A DNA stretch of 64,000 nt from Prosthecochloris marina (GTDB lineage: Bacteria > Bacteroidota > Chlorobiia > Chlorobiales > Chlorobiaceae), in assembly GCF_003182595.1 (NCBI RefSeq), contig NZ_PDNZ01000006.1, positions 62,001 to 126,000 of the forward strand. Direction: 5' to 3'. The notes under the pieces were generated by a model, which was not told the origin of the DNA, ran no database searches, and worked only from the letters and a program-made list of their open reading frames with translations. Numbering within the stretch: position 1 is the first letter of the stretch; every line of letters starts with the position of its first letter. Shown here one piece after another: positions 1 to 9,228 of this stretch. Both the position numbers and the translations under genes were made by a program.

Positions 1-537
1 AAAACAGTATGAAAAATCGGTTGACAACGCATCTATCCTCCTGATACGATCGACAGGAGTCAGAGGAGAAATAAAAAAAACAACGGAAAGCCCGAAGCCC
101 TTGGCCCTTTCGAGAAAATCTTCAGCTTCTTCCGGCGGAAGATCCGGTATGAGCAACCCGTCAACTCCAGCCCCCAAGGCATCGGTCAGAAAACAGTCTC
201 CCCCATATGCTATCAGCGGGCTGCAATAGCCCATAAGCATGACTGGCACCGTAATTTTTTCACATCCTTCACCGGCTCTTGCTTTTCCGACCATCTTTAG
301 AATACCGGCGGTGTGAACACCGTTCTTGATCGCTATCTGCGCCGCCTCCTGTATAACCGGCCCGTCTCCTATGGGATCGGAATAGGGTATGCCAAGCTCA
401 ATGATGTCGATACCGCTCTTCTGTAACGCTTCAAGAACCGGAAGCGTCGATCCGGGAACGGGAAATTCAGGCATATAGTAAGCAATGAGAAATTTTCTCT
501 GTTCTTTGAGTAACGTTGAAACCCTGTTTTGCGTCAT
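1..537 (-). CDS. trpA: Tryptophan synthase alpha chain, 3' end cut by window edge
   Basis: TrpA cleaves indole-3-glycerol phosphate to indole, which is channelled to TrpB. The reverse strand reads without a stop from the ATG at 537 to position 1 (179 codons; the family is about 265 residues). Visible family marks are the early PEFPVPGSTLPVLEAL stretch, the catalytic Glu/Asp region ELGIPYSDPIGDGPVIQ, and GVDGLLIPDLPPEE in the middle. The CPBP gene ends 20 bp upstream on the same strand, so the two are probably cotranscribed. trpB lies 12 kb away and trpD 40 kb away, so the trp genes are dispersed here rather than in one operon. Missing: the C-terminal third, outside the window. Confidence 0.93.
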   Translation of the reverse strand, partial: MTQNRVSTLLKEQRKFLIAYYMPEFPVPGSTLPVLEALQKSGIDIIELGIPYSDPIGDGPVIQEAAQIAIKNGVHTAGILKMVGKARAGEGCEKITVPVMLMGYCSPLIAYGGDCFLTDALGAGVDGLLIPDLPPEEAEDFLERAKGFGLSVVFFISPLTPVDRIRRIDALSTDFSYCF

Positions 538-557
538 ATGATGTGTCAAGCTATGTA

Positions 558-1232
558 TTATGTGTTCATTTGCATACCGATAAACATGGAGATCATCGCA
601 GACATGTGCACGACAACGCTCCCCCACACATTTTTTGTACCCAATGTTATATATCCTCCTGCAATGCCAAGCGGCAACGCCATGATTGCCATAAGCAGGC
701 GCTCCTCCATAGCAACCGGCGCAACGGCAAAGTGGTTGAGCGCAAAGCACAACGTGGTGACCAGCACGATAATATGCCGATTGACATTATAGGCTGCAAG
801 AGAAGAGGCCATAATCCCCCTCCAAAATAACTCCTCTGCAAGTACCAATACAGGAAAAAGATAGAGAAGAAAATCCTTGCGAAGCAATGCTTCCATCCCA
901 TCCATAGCCGCACCGCCGTTTTCATAATGATTATGGGTATTGAACAGAGCCATAAAGAAAAGTAACGCTCCGGCGCCCCCCCCCCAAAGTAATGATTTCT
1001 TGTAGTGTCCCCCTGCCATGTACATGCTTTTCCAGCCATTGCGCTTCACTCCCTGGAAAAGCACAAGACTCAATGAACCGATAACATAAAGAGTCAGTGC
1101 AGGCCATTCACGCAGCGGGGTAAAGTGCCCGGCAAAACCCACTATCCATATGAGGGCCATAAGCCCGAATGAAAGTTGTAAACGCTCTTGATCACCTTCC
1201 TGTACGAAAGAAAACTTCTTCGACGATGTCAT
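558..1232 (-). CDS. CPBP-family intramembrane protease-like protein (CAAX/Abi)
   Basis: A 224-residue hydrophobic protein with about six to seven membrane segments. It shows the CPBP (PF02517) signature: AEELFWRG near residue 132 (the paired Glu and following Arg are the conserved motif 1), FALNHF about 30 residues later and a third His in VVVHMSAM near the C-terminus. These Glu/His residues form the presumed metal or catalytic site of the family, related to Rce1 CAAX proteases and to bacteriocin self-immunity proteins. The substrate is unknown. It sits 20 bp upstream of trpA on the same strand, which looks like operon placement by convenience rather than shared function. Confidence 0.78.
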   Translation of the reverse strand: MTSSKKFSFVQEGDQERLQLSFGLMALIWIVGFAGHFTPLREWPALTLYVIGSLSLVLFQGVKRNGWKSMYMAGGHYKKSLLWGGGAGALLFFMALFNTHNHYENGGAAMDGMEALLRKDFLLYLFPVLVLAEELFWRGIMASSLAAYNVNRHIIVLVTTLCFALNHFAVAPVAMEERLLMAIMALPLGIAGGYITLGTKNVWGSVVVHMSAMISMFIGMQMNT

Positions 1233-1379
1233 GTTCCTATGAACTTTATTCTTTTAATACAAAAACCAAATATGAACCGGGACGGATCAGCAAAACGATT
1301 CTTCAGCCATCGAACACAAAGGAAAACCGATGAAAAACCTTCTGACAAATTGGAATACCCGTTTACAGCCCCAACTCGA

Positions 1380-2060
1380 TCATACATACCCTGGCCGTTC
1401 CTCGTAATCAATCGGATCGGGAACCCCTACCTGCTGGAAAGCCCTGAGTCTTCGGGCACAGCTGTCACAAACCCCACATGCCTTGCCTTCACTTTTGTAG
1501 CAGGACCAACTATACTGAAATGGAACGTCAAGATCGATCCCTTTCTTGACAATCCCTGATTTTTGCAGATCTATAAGTGGTGTTTGAATTTCAATAGCGG
1601 TTTCAGGCCGTGTGCCAAGTTCGATTACCCTGTTGAAAGCCTCGTAAAACACCTTGCGGCAATCAGGATATCCCGAAGAGTCTTCTTCGACCGCACCGAT
1701 GAATATTTTGTTCGCTCCGATAACCTCTGACCAGCTCGCCGCCATCGAGAGAAAACTTGCATTCCTGAACGGCACATAACTCGATGGTACTTCCGAACCG
1801 TCAAGATCCGCAGCTTCTACAGGAATTGTGTTGTCCGTCAGGGAAGACCCTCCTATCTGTGCAAGAAAAGGCGTATCGATTTCCAATCTTCGTTCAATAT
1901 TGTAATGGCTGCATATCTGACGGAAAGCCATCAGCTCTTTCTGCCAAGTACGCTGACCGTAATTGACATGCATCGCAGCGATATCATAGCCCAGGAAATC
2001 TGCAAGAGCTGTTACTACAAGACTATCCATTCCCCCGCTTATCAGTACTACGGCTCTCAT
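1380..2060 (-). CDS. queC: 7-cyano-7-deazaguanine synthase
   Basis: QueC converts 7-carboxy-7-deazaguanine to preQ0 with ATP and ammonia, in the queuosine pathway. The protein starts [19 protein letters not shown] (residues 8-13) is the PP-loop ATP pyrophosphatase motif. The C-terminus has the zinc cluster C-x8-C-x2-C-x2-C within [17 protein letters not shown] chose the ATG at 2060 because the family begins directly at this motif; an upstream in-frame ATG at 2096 would add 12 residues with no family support. Length about 226 residues, normal for QueC. A second queuosine gene, queG, is present at 30.9 kb. Confidence 0.93.
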   Translation of the reverse strand: MRAVVLISGGMDSLVVTALADFLGYDIAAMHVNYGQRTWQKELMAFRQICSHYNIERRLEIDTPFLAQIGGSSLTDNTIPVEAADLDGSEVPSSYVPFRNASFLSMAASWSEVIGANKIFIGAVEEDSSGYPDCRKVFYEAFNRVIELGTRPETAIEIQTPLIDLQKSGIVKKGIDLDVPFQYSWSCYKSEGKACGVCDSCARRLRAFQQVGVPDPIDYEERPGYV

Positions 2061-2170
2061 TGCATGTATCTGCTTCTGATTGATGAATAAAATCATTACC
2101 TAGCGGAAAATTCTCGGTCGGCTTCGAAACCGGCTTTATTCTCCCATTTAGTCAAGGTAGGAATTTCTGT

Positions 2171-2202
2171 AAAAAAAAAGCCACCCTGGCAAGCAGGGTG
2201 GC
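2171..2202 (-). terminator. Intrinsic terminator of groES-groEL
   Basis: A perfect 9-bp stem GCCACCCTG / CAGGGTGGC with a 5-nt loop (2180-2202), followed on the minus strand by a run of nine T (2171-2179). It lies about 28 bp past the groEL stop codon and ends the chaperonin operon. Confidence 0.88.
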
Positions 2203-2229
2203 CTTCTTAACTACTTGGATACAGGCTCT

Positions 2230-3873
2230 TTACATCATACCGCCCATACCGCCCATGCCACCCGGAGGCATTGCCGGCATTTCAGGTGCATCTTCCTTGA
2301 TATCGGTAATAGCCGCTTCAGTCGTCAGGAGAATACCTGCAACCGATGCTGCATTCTCAAGAGCGGTTCTTGTTACCTTGGTAGGATCGACAACACCAGC
2401 ATCAATCATCTTTTCGTACTCTTCAGTTCTGGCGTTGAAGCCAAAATCACCTTCACCCTGCTTCACCTTCTCGACAACCACTGCGCCGTCGGTCGTACCG
2501 GTATTGGCAACAATCTGACGAAGAGGTTCTTCAAGAGAACGGCGGATGATTTCGACACCGGTTTTCTGATCGTTGTTTTCCGGCTCGGTGCTCTCCAGAC
2601 CTTTGGCAGCACGAATCAGTGCAACACCACCGCCAGCAACGATACCTTCCTGTACAGCAGCACGTGTAGCGTGAAGAGCATCTTCAACGCGGGCCTTTTT
2701 CTCTTTCATCTCGACCTCGGTCGAAGCACCGATATTGATAACCGCAACACCGCCGGAAAGCTTTGCAAGGCGCTCCTGAAGTTTTTCGGTGTCGTAGTCA
2801 GATGTCGATTTCTCGATCTGGCTCTTGATCTCGTTGATGCGGGCCTTGATATCATCAGCCTGGCCTTTACCTTCGACGATGGTTGTATTGTCTTTGTCAA
2901 CCGATATGGTAGCTGCTTGACCAAGATAGGAAATCGTAGCGTTTTCGAGTTTGTAGCCTTTCTCCTCGGAAATTACCGTACCGCCGGTCAGAATGGCGAT
3001 ATCTTCCAACATGGCCTTGCGACGGTCACCGAAGCCCGGTGCTTTGACCGCACATACTTTCAGTGTACCACGAAGCTTGTTGACAACGAGAGTAGCAAGA
3101 GCTTCACCTTCGATATCTTCAGAAATGATCATCAGCGGCCTGCCTGACTGAGCTGTTTTCTCAAGAATCGGCAGAAGATCTTTCATGTTGCTGATCTTCT
3201 TATCGTGGATCAGAATGTAGGGATCTTCAAGCTCGGCATCCATCTTTTCCGAGTTGGTCACAAAGTAAGGAGAAAGGTAACCGCGATCGAACTGCATACC
3301 TTCCACGACTTTCAGCTCGGTTTCCATGCCTTTTGCTTCCTCAACGGTAATCACACCGTCTTTACCGACTTTTTCCATCGCTTCGGCAATCAGCTCACCG
3401 ATTTCAGGATCGTTGTTGGCAGAAATGGTTCCAACCTGTGCAATTTCCTTTTTACCGGAAATATCACGGCTGATTTCCCTGAGTTCTACGATAACGTCTT
3501 TTACAGCTTTGTCAATGCCTCTCTTGAGATCGATCGGGCGGGCACCGGCTGCAACGTTTTTCAAACCTTCACGGTAGATGGCCTGAGCAAGAACGGTTGC
3601 GGTTGTTGTACCGTCACCAGCAACGTCGCTTGTTTTCGAGGATACTTCACGGACCATCTGTGCACCCATGTTTTCAAAAGAATCTTCAAGCTCGATCTCT
3701 TTTGCAACGGTAACCCCGTCTTTTGTCGAGGTCGGTGCACCGAATTTCTTGTCGATAAGCACATTTCTACCGGCAGGGCCGAGTGTAACCTTTACAGCAT
3801 CGGCAAGCTTGTCCACACCGACTTTCAGCTTGGCTCTGGCCTCTGCATCAAAGAGAATATCTTTAGCAGTCAT
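2230..3873 (-). CDS. groL: Chaperonin GroEL (Hsp60)
   Basis: Cytosolic 14-mer chaperonin that folds proteins in an ATP-driven cage closed by GroES. 547 residues, the standard length. GDGTTTA at residues 86-92 is the ATP-binding signature including the catalytic Asp; the [12 protein letters not shown] class I Cpn60 signature is present, as is the C-terminal GGM-rich tail ([10 protein letters not shown]). The start ATG at 3873 follows a strong GGAGGAAAG ribosome site. groES ends 50 bp upstream on the same strand, giving the usual groES-groEL order. Regulation is by the CIRCE element upstream of groES. Several long antisense frames across this gene are shadows of its codon bias. Confidence 0.98.
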   Translation of the reverse strand: MTAKDILFDAEARAKLKVGVDKLADAVKVTLGPAGRNVLIDKKFGAPTSTKDGVTVAKEIELEDSFENMGAQMVREVSSKTSDVAGDGTTTATVLAQAIYREGLKNVAAGARPIDLKRGIDKAVKDVIVELREISRDISGKKEIAQVGTISANNDPEIGELIAEAMEKVGKDGVITVEEAKGMETELKVVEGMQFDRGYLSPYFVTNSEKMDAELEDPYILIHDKKISNMKDLLPILEKTAQSGRPLMIISEDIEGEALATLVVNKLRGTLKVCAVKAPGFGDRRKAMLEDIAILTGGTVISEEKGYKLENATISYLGQAATISVDKDNTTIVEGKGQADDIKARINEIKSQIEKSTSDYDTEKLQERLAKLSGGVAVINIGASTEVEMKEKKARVEDALHATRAAVQEGIVAGGGVALIRAAKGLESTEPENNDQKTGVEIIRRSLEEPLRQIVANTGTTDGAVVVEKVKQGEGDFGFNARTEEYEKMIDAGVVDPTKVTRTALENAASVAGILLTTEAAITDIKEDAPEMPAMPPGGMGGMGGMM

Positions 3874-3923
3874 TGTTAAACTTTCCTCCTGAAAAATATT
3901 TTAAATAGTGATAGTCTGAAAAA

Positions 3924-4211
3924 TCAATCCAGAATAGCAAAAATGTCAGACTCCCTCATGATGAGATAGTCTTCACCTTCTACGGCAACTTCAGTTCCTG
4001 AGTACTTGCCATACAGTACTTTCTGTCCAACCACAACCTGCATTTCAAGGACCTGTCCGCTGTCGGCAACCTTACCCGGACCTACAGCAACAACCTCACC
4101 GTACTGAGGTTTTTCTTTTCCGGTATCCGGAATGTAAAGCCCGCCCTTGGTCTTCTCCTCTGCTGGCGCCGGCTTGACGATTACTCGGTCAGCTAAAGGT
4201 TTTAAGTTCAT
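3924..4211 (-). CDS. groS: Co-chaperonin GroES (Hsp10)
   Basis: 95 residues, the expected size. Starts [14 protein letters not shown], the classic Cpn10 N-terminus (PLADRV), and contains the mobile-loop region ([13 protein letters not shown]) that contacts GroEL. The seven-subunit ring caps GroEL. First gene of the chaperonin operon; an AAAGGAAAG ribosome site precedes the ATG. A perfect CIRCE operator lies 79-105 bp upstream of the start. Confidence 0.98.
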   Translation of the reverse strand: MNLKPLADRVIVKPAPAEEKTKGGLYIPDTGKEKPQYGEVVAVGPGKVADSGQVLEMQVVVGQKVLYGKYSGTEVAVEGEDYLIMRESDIFAILD

Positions 4212-4289
4212 CTTTCCTTTGTATGTTTTAGTTTATGGGATATACATCTTTCACAAAAAAACACTGGTGACTCGTACAGTCATCCGATT

Positions 4290-4316
4290 TTAGCACTCAA
4301 TGCTTGCGAGTGCTAA
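4290..4316. promoter_or_regulatory. CIRCE operator (HrcA binding site) upstream of groES
   Basis: Exact match to the consensus inverted repeat TTAGCACTC-N9-GAGTGCTAA, both arms perfect, 9-nt spacer. CIRCE is bound by the heat-shock repressor HrcA, so groES-groEL is predicted to be under HrcA control. The hrcA gene is not in this window. The gene starting at 4443 on the other strand lies 127 bp away and could share this regulatory space. Confidence 0.97.
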
Positions 4317-4442
4317 AACCAGTAACAAATATCCAAAAAAAAATCTTTCCCGCAAAATATTTTTCACTCATGGCCATCGGAACGTTGCTGTTCTTGAAAA
4401 TGTTTTTTTATTACAAGTTACAAACCACTTGACCCTGTATTT

Positions 4443-4739
4443 ATGGATAAAGACAAGCTCTATCACACAATTGGGAAAATCGCAGAAGAGAAATATGAAA
4501 GTATCTGCTCGAAAATGAGTGACAACACGGCGACAGAACTGGACCGTAATGGAGGTGAGGTACTTGCTGAAATTATAGCCCTTGCAAAAAACAGACTGAC
4601 GGTTGCCGAAAATGAAAAACTCGCCGAGAAAGGAAAGGACGTTTGGGTTGAAAGAACATCGGCATCACACTTTCCACACATACGACTGCACGGAGGAGCG
4701 CTCGAGGACGATCCGCCGGAACATAATTTTGACAAGTGA
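4443..4739 (+). CDS. Small uncharacterised protein, divergent from groES
   Basis: 98 residues, soluble, charged, largely helical in appearance (starts MDKDKLYHTIGKIAEEKYES; ends HGGALEDDPPEHNFDK). I do not recognise a family. It is a plausible gene because the frame is open from a reasonable ATG, the composition is protein-like, and it fills the space between the CIRCE/groES promoter and uvrA. The overlapping antisense frame (Ser/Phe-rich) is the typical mirror of a Glu/Lys-rich gene. It reads away from the CIRCE element, so a heat-shock link is possible but not shown. Confidence 0.6.
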   Translation: MDKDKLYHTIGKIAEEKYESICSKMSDNTATELDRNGGEVLAEIIALAKNRLTVAENEKLAEKGKDVWVERTSASHFPHIRLHGGALEDDPPEHNFDK

Positions 4740-4785
4740 AGAAAGTGACGAGCGAAGACTCCGGTAATGTTTTTCTTGTAACTTG

Positions 4786-7659
4786 TCACTTGTTTCCCGT
4801 CACTTGTTTCTCATCACCCCCCTCTTCAAGCCAGGGCTTGAGATGTTTTCCGGTGAGTGATGCCGGGCATTCGCATATCGATTCAGGTGTCCCCTCGACA
4901 ACAATTTCGCCCCCTTTATTTCCTGCTCCCGGACCGAGATCGATAATCCAGTCGGCCTGTTTGATGATATCAGGATTGTGTTCGATGATCAACAGAGAGT
5001 TGCCTTGTTCGAGAAGACGCTCGAAACAGTTGATGAGTTTGAGAATATCATCAAAATGAAGACCTGTGGTCGGCTCATCAAAAATAAAGAGCGTATGAGC
5101 AGTATCGGATTTTGCAATGAAATGCGAAAGTTTCAGGCGTTGAGCCTCTCCTCCGGAAAGCGTACTCGAAGACTGGCCCAGACGAATATATCCGAGACCG
5201 ACATCATCGAGGACAGCAAGTTTCCGTCGTATTGATTTTTCTGAGGAAAAAAACTCCATAGCCTCCTGAACGGTAAGATCAAGCACCTCGGCAATGGAAA
5301 GACCTTTATAACGGATTTCAAGAGTATCGCTTTTGTATCGCTTCCCGCCACACTCTTCACAAACCGCTTCAATGTCTGCAAGAAACTGCATTTCTATTTT
5401 CACTATCCCTTCACCCGCGCAGGTTTCGCAACGCCCCCCTGGAATATTGAAAGAAAAATAACCGGGCTTCCATCCTCTTGATCGAGCATCCCTGGTCTGG
5501 GCGAACAGCTGGCGGATATCATCGAATACTTTCAGGTACGTGGCTGGATTACTTCTGCTGGATTTTCCGATTGGCGACTGGTCAACATGTTCGACACCGT
5601 CGACAAGTTCCGCCCCTATTATAGAACGGTGGGTACCGACTTTTTCACTGCTATTCTCTTTTGCTCTGGCAATCCCTTTCTTGACAATATCGTTGACAAG
5701 GGTAGATTTTCCCGAACCGCTGACACCGGTCACGCAGGTCATAACCCCAAGAGGAAACCGCACATCGATGTTTTTCAGATTGTTCTGCATAGCGCCATGC
5801 ACTTCGATACACCTGGAAAAATCAGGGTTTCGACGTCTGAAAGGAACAGGAATTGTTTTTTTACCTGTGAGGTAATCGGCTGTAAGTGACCCGGTTTTCT
5901 CCAAAATCTTTCCCGGAACCCCGTGAAAAACAACTTTTCCACCCATTTTTCCGGCTTTCGGCCCGAGATCGATAATTTCATCGGCTGCTTCGATGATCTC
6001 CCGATCATGCTCGACAACGACCACCGTATTACCGAGATCCCGCAAACGCTTCAACAACCTTATCAACCGTGCAGAATCGCTCTGGTGCAACCCGATACTC
6101 GGTTCATCGAGAATGTACATCGCGCCGACCAGCGGCGAGCCGAGAGATGTCGAAAGATTGATCCGCTGAAACTCTCCTCCGCTCAATGTGTGCGTGAGTC
6201 GATCGAGCGTCAAATAATCGAGACCGACATCGAGCATATATTGCAATCGCTTCTGAATTTCCAACAGCAAAGCGCCGGCAACTTTTCTATCGAAGGGCGA
6301 TATATCGAGATTCCTGAAAAAATCATTGGCATCTGCAATGTTCAACTTGCTTATTTCGCCGATGTTTTTCCCGGAAACCTTGACACACCTCGCTTCCGGC
6401 TTGAGTCGGCTTCCTTCGCAGGCAGTGCAAGCCGCATAGCCCCTGTAACGGCTGAGAAACACACGCAGGTGCATCTTGTAGCCGGCATCTTTTTCGATTT
6501 CGGCAAAAAAACGGCTGACACCCTTGTACCCTTTCTGGTGCACACCCTTCCAGATCATATTTTTATGGACAGGTGAAAGCTTCTCGTAAGGCCGGTCGAC
6601 CGGAATACCAACCTCCGCGGCAATGTCAAGAAGTTTCTTCCTGTGACGGCTGTACTTCTCTGAGTTCCAGCAGGCAATGGCCCCTTCAGCCAGGCTTAAT
6701 GATTTGTTGGGAATAACTGCATCTTCATCGATACCGGCAACCCGACCGAACCCCTGACATTCAGGACAAGCGCCAAGCGGAGAATTGAATGCAAAGAGCT
6801 GGGGAGTCGGCTCTTGATATTCAACACCGTTCAGCTCGAGACGGTCACTGAAACGGAACATCTTCCCCCCGACAACTTTCAGTAACGCATAACCACTCGA
6901 CTCATTGAAACTTGTTTCAGCCGCCTGAGCAACCCTGCTGCTGGTTTTCTCATCATGAACGGCCTTAAAGCGGTCAACAAGCACGATCACCTGCATGACA
7001 TCTTCCGCGTCCATATCGACAACACGCTTGCGAACCGCTTCGTCGTTGATATCGAGAATTTCATCTTTGTATACCAGCCGAAAAAAACCTTTCTGCAACA
7101 GGTTTTTCAATTCTTCATCTACCGGGCAACGGTGTGAACTGGTAGTGGTGTGGCAGGGAAAAGGAAAACCGACAAAAAAACGACTCCCCTCTTCAAGAAA
7201 ATCGACCTGCCATCCGACATCTTCAGGGGTATGCTTCAGTACAAGCTCATTGGTATCGGCCGAATAAATTTTACCTATTCTCGCAAAAAGCAGCCTTAAA
7301 TAATCATAGATTTCAGAAACGGTTCCGACTGTTGAACGCGGGTTTTTCGGAATGGCTTTCTGCTCAATGGCAATCGCAGGAGCAATACCCTCTATAGAAG
7401 CTATCTCCGGCCTGGGCATTCTTTCGAGAAACTGACGTATGTAAGCCGACATCGATTCAACATATCTTCGATGCCCTTCGGCATAGAGCGTATCGAAAGC
7501 AAGACTTGACTTCCCTGACCCGCTTACACCGGTTATAACGACAAACTTATTCCTGGGAATCCGTACGGATATATTCTTCAGATTATGGGTACAGACCCCC
7601 TGCATGACAATATCGGGAAGCACTGTATTCTGGCCGGAAACAACCTTTTCTTTCTGCAT
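4786..7659 (-). CDS. uvrA: Excinuclease ABC subunit A
   Basis: Damage-recognition ATPase of nucleotide excision repair, acting with UvrB. 957 residues, normal length. Two ABC ATPase modules are visible: Walker A GVSGSGKS at residues 44-51 and a second GVSGSGKST in the C-terminal half; ABC signatures LSGGEFQR and LSGGEAQR; zinc-finger cysteines CPECQGFG and CTACEGS in the first half, and CETCAGEG plus CEECGG in the second. The start ATG at 7659 leaves a short 25-residue extension before the conserved CTHNLKNI. It stands alone; the Rrf2 gene upstream on the same strand is 100 bp away. Confidence 0.98.
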   Translation of the reverse strand: MQKEKVVSGQNTVLPDIVMQGVCTHNLKNISVRIPRNKFVVITGVSGSGKSSLAFDTLYAEGHRRYVESMSAYIRQFLERMPRPEIASIEGIAPAIAIEQKAIPKNPRSTVGTVSEIYDYLRLLFARIGKIYSADTNELVLKHTPEDVGWQVDFLEEGSRFFVGFPFPCHTTTSSHRCPVDEELKNLLQKGFFRLVYKDEILDINDEAVRKRVVDMDAEDVMQVIVLVDRFKAVHDEKTSSRVAQAAETSFNESSGYALLKVVGGKMFRFSDRLELNGVEYQEPTPQLFAFNSPLGACPECQGFGRVAGIDEDAVIPNKSLSLAEGAIACWNSEKYSRHRKKLLDIAAEVGIPVDRPYEKLSPVHKNMIWKGVHQKGYKGVSRFFAEIEKDAGYKMHLRVFLSRYRGYAACTACEGSRLKPEARCVKVSGKNIGEISKLNIADANDFFRNLDISPFDRKVAGALLLEIQKRLQYMLDVGLDYLTLDRLTHTLSGGEFQRINLSTSLGSPLVGAMYILDEPSIGLHQSDSARLIRLLKRLRDLGNTVVVVEHDREIIEAADEIIDLGPKAGKMGGKVVFHGVPGKILEKTGSLTADYLTGKKTIPVPFRRRNPDFSRCIEVHGAMQNNLKNIDVRFPLGVMTCVTGVSGSGKSTLVNDIVKKGIARAKENSSEKVGTHRSIIGAELVDGVEHVDQSPIGKSSRSNPATYLKVFDDIRQLFAQTRDARSRGWKPGYFSFNIPGGRCETCAGEGIVKIEMQFLADIEAVCEECGGKRYKSDTLEIRYKGLSIAEVLDLTVQEAMEFFSSEKSIRRKLAVLDDVGLGYIRLGQSSSTLSGGEAQRLKLSHFIAKSDTAHTLFIFDEPTTGLHFDDILKLINCFERLLEQGNSLLIIEHNPDIIKQADWIIDLGPGAGNKGGEIVVEGTPESICECPASLTGKHLKPWLEEGGDEKQVTGNK

Positions 7660-7763
7660 TATACTCTTTGGCTTACCTTGCAGCTCTATACGGCTTTTAA
7701 CATAGTGGGTGACAAACTAACCGAAAAAGAGTTACGACACAACGGCGAAATTACCCAGCCGCT

Positions 7764-8162
7764 TCAAAGAAGAGCTGATACAGTTGTACCCGCCATAAGC
7801 ATGTCGATCTTTTTTTCAAGCATGAACATATAACCGCGATGAGGGCACGTATCGACAATTTCACATTTTCCGCTATCAACAGAGCATCGCATGAGATGAG
7901 GGACCCCTTCCGTTGCCCTGCCGATATCCGAAATGGTGATATCATCCGGAGACTTTGCCAGACGATATCCCCCCTTCACTCCTTGAACCGATACAGCAAG
8001 ACCGGCTTTTTTCAAATGCTGCATGGCTTTTGCCATAAACTCCTGCGAAAACCCTATCTCCAAAGACATTTCTTTTACGGTCACGACCGTATCAGGTTCC
8101 TTGCGAGCAAGATATACTGCAGCATGAAGCCCATATTCAAATTTTCTTGAAACTTTCAACAT
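7764..8162 (-). CDS. Rrf2-family transcriptional regulator with Fe-S cysteines
   Basis: 132 residues. The N-terminal winged helix is typical of Rrf2/IscR (MLKVSRKFEYGLHAAVYLA, then FSQEFMAKAMQHLKKAGL and the wing KGGYRLAKSP). Three cysteines follow the helix-turn-helix as C-x6-C-x5-C (RCSVDSGKCEIVDTCPHRG), the usual ligand set for a [2Fe-2S] cluster in IscR, NsrR or RsrR. It may sense iron-sulfur supply, redox state or nitric oxide; which one cannot be told. The start at 8162 is chosen because the family begins MxxSRKxxYG; an upstream ATG at 8216 would add 18 residues. No isc or suf genes are adjacent. Confidence 0.85.
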   Translation of the reverse strand: MLKVSRKFEYGLHAAVYLARKEPDTVVTVKEMSLEIGFSQEFMAKAMQHLKKAGLAVSVQGVKGGYRLAKSPDDITISDIGRATEGVPHLMRCSVDSGKCEIVDTCPHRGYMFMLEKKIDMLMAGTTVSALL

Positions 8163-8299
8163 GACACTCGGTGTGAAAACCACATTAAATTGGACAATTT
8201 TTAACCAATTTAACAATTATTTTTAACATCAGCCTTTTTATTTTGACTCTATCAGGTATATTCAATCACGAACTCTTTGTTGCCTTGGACATCTGAAAC

Positions 8300-9172
8300 A
8301 TGAACGCTCTGTCTACAGACCTTTTCCTCAACTGGGAATACGAGAAAGGAAAAAACGCACGAATACGATATCGGGAATACAGCCAGCCGAAAACGGACAA
8401 ACCATCCTTGCTGTTTGTTCACGGTTACGGCGGTATGCTGGAACATTGGAATCAGAACATACCGTTGTTTGCGGAGAAATATCATATACTTGCCATCGAT
8501 CTCCTGGGATTCGGCGGATCGGAAAAACCCAATGCCAGGTACCGTCTTTCACTGTTTGCCGAGCAGATACGAGCACTTCTGGTCCACAAAAACATCAGCA
8601 ACGTAGTTATTGTAGGACATTCTATGGGAGGGGCATCAGGCCTCTACTTTGCCCATGAGAATCCGGATATTGTAGAAGGACTCATACTGGCGAACCCGTC
8701 AGGGCTTTTCGGCGACACAATGGATCCGATGGCGAAAGCATTTTTCGGCCTCATTGCTTCCCCCCTGATCGGTGAAGTCATGTTTGCAGCATTCGCAAAC
8801 CACATAGGGGTGAGCCAAAGCCTTCTGCCAACGTACTATAACCAGAAAAAAGTTGATTTACAGCTGATCAACCAGTTCACAAAACCCCTCCAGGATAAAG
8901 GCGCTGTATGGTCTTATCTTTCCCCTTCCCGAAGACCGCATGATTTTACACTGGAGCATCTCCCGAAACCGTGCAATTACCGAAACAAAGCGTTTCTCGT
9001 CTGGGGAGCGGAAGACAGCGCCCTGCCACCTCATAAAATCATCCCGGAATTCCAGCAACTGCTGCCTCAGGCCGGTGCATTCATCATTCCTGAAGCTTCG
9101 CATTGCATCCATCATGATGCGCACGAAACATTCAATGCCCGCTTGGCATATATACTCTCCCACGAACTGTGA
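8300..9172 (+). CDS. Alpha/beta-fold hydrolase
   Basis: 290 residues with the full catalytic set of the alpha/beta hydrolase fold: oxyanion loop HGYGG at residues 41-45, nucleophile elbow GHSMGG with Ser108, acid in [10 protein letters not shown] near the C-terminus, and the histidine in EASHCIHHD. No signal peptide. Related by appearance to epoxide hydrolase/haloperoxidase-like enzymes; in photosynthetic bacteria the BchO-type Mg-chelatase accessory proteins share this fold, but nothing here proves that role. It stands divergent from the Rrf2 gene with a 137-bp shared promoter region, so that regulator may control it (inference). Confidence 0.82.
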   Translation: MNALSTDLFLNWEYEKGKNARIRYREYSQPKTDKPSLLFVHGYGGMLEHWNQNIPLFAEKYHILAIDLLGFGGSEKPNARYRLSLFAEQIRALLVHKNISNVVIVGHSMGGASGLYFAHENPDIVEGLILANPSGLFGDTMDPMAKAFFGLIASPLIGEVMFAAFANHIGVSQSLLPTYYNQKKVDLQLINQFTKPLQDKGAVWSYLSPSRRPHDFTLEHLPKPCNYRNKAFLVWGAEDSALPPHKIIPEFQQLLPQAGAFIIPEASHCIHHDAHETFNARLAYILSHEL

Positions 9173-9228
9173 AAACAGACCGAACCTTACTACCAAAAAT
9201 AGCTTATTCGCTCTCTGTTATACCCATA

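Noticed and set aside
2215..3879. Long plus-strand frames opposite groEL
   Set aside because: Antisense shadows of a highly codon-biased gene; no ribosome site or family match.
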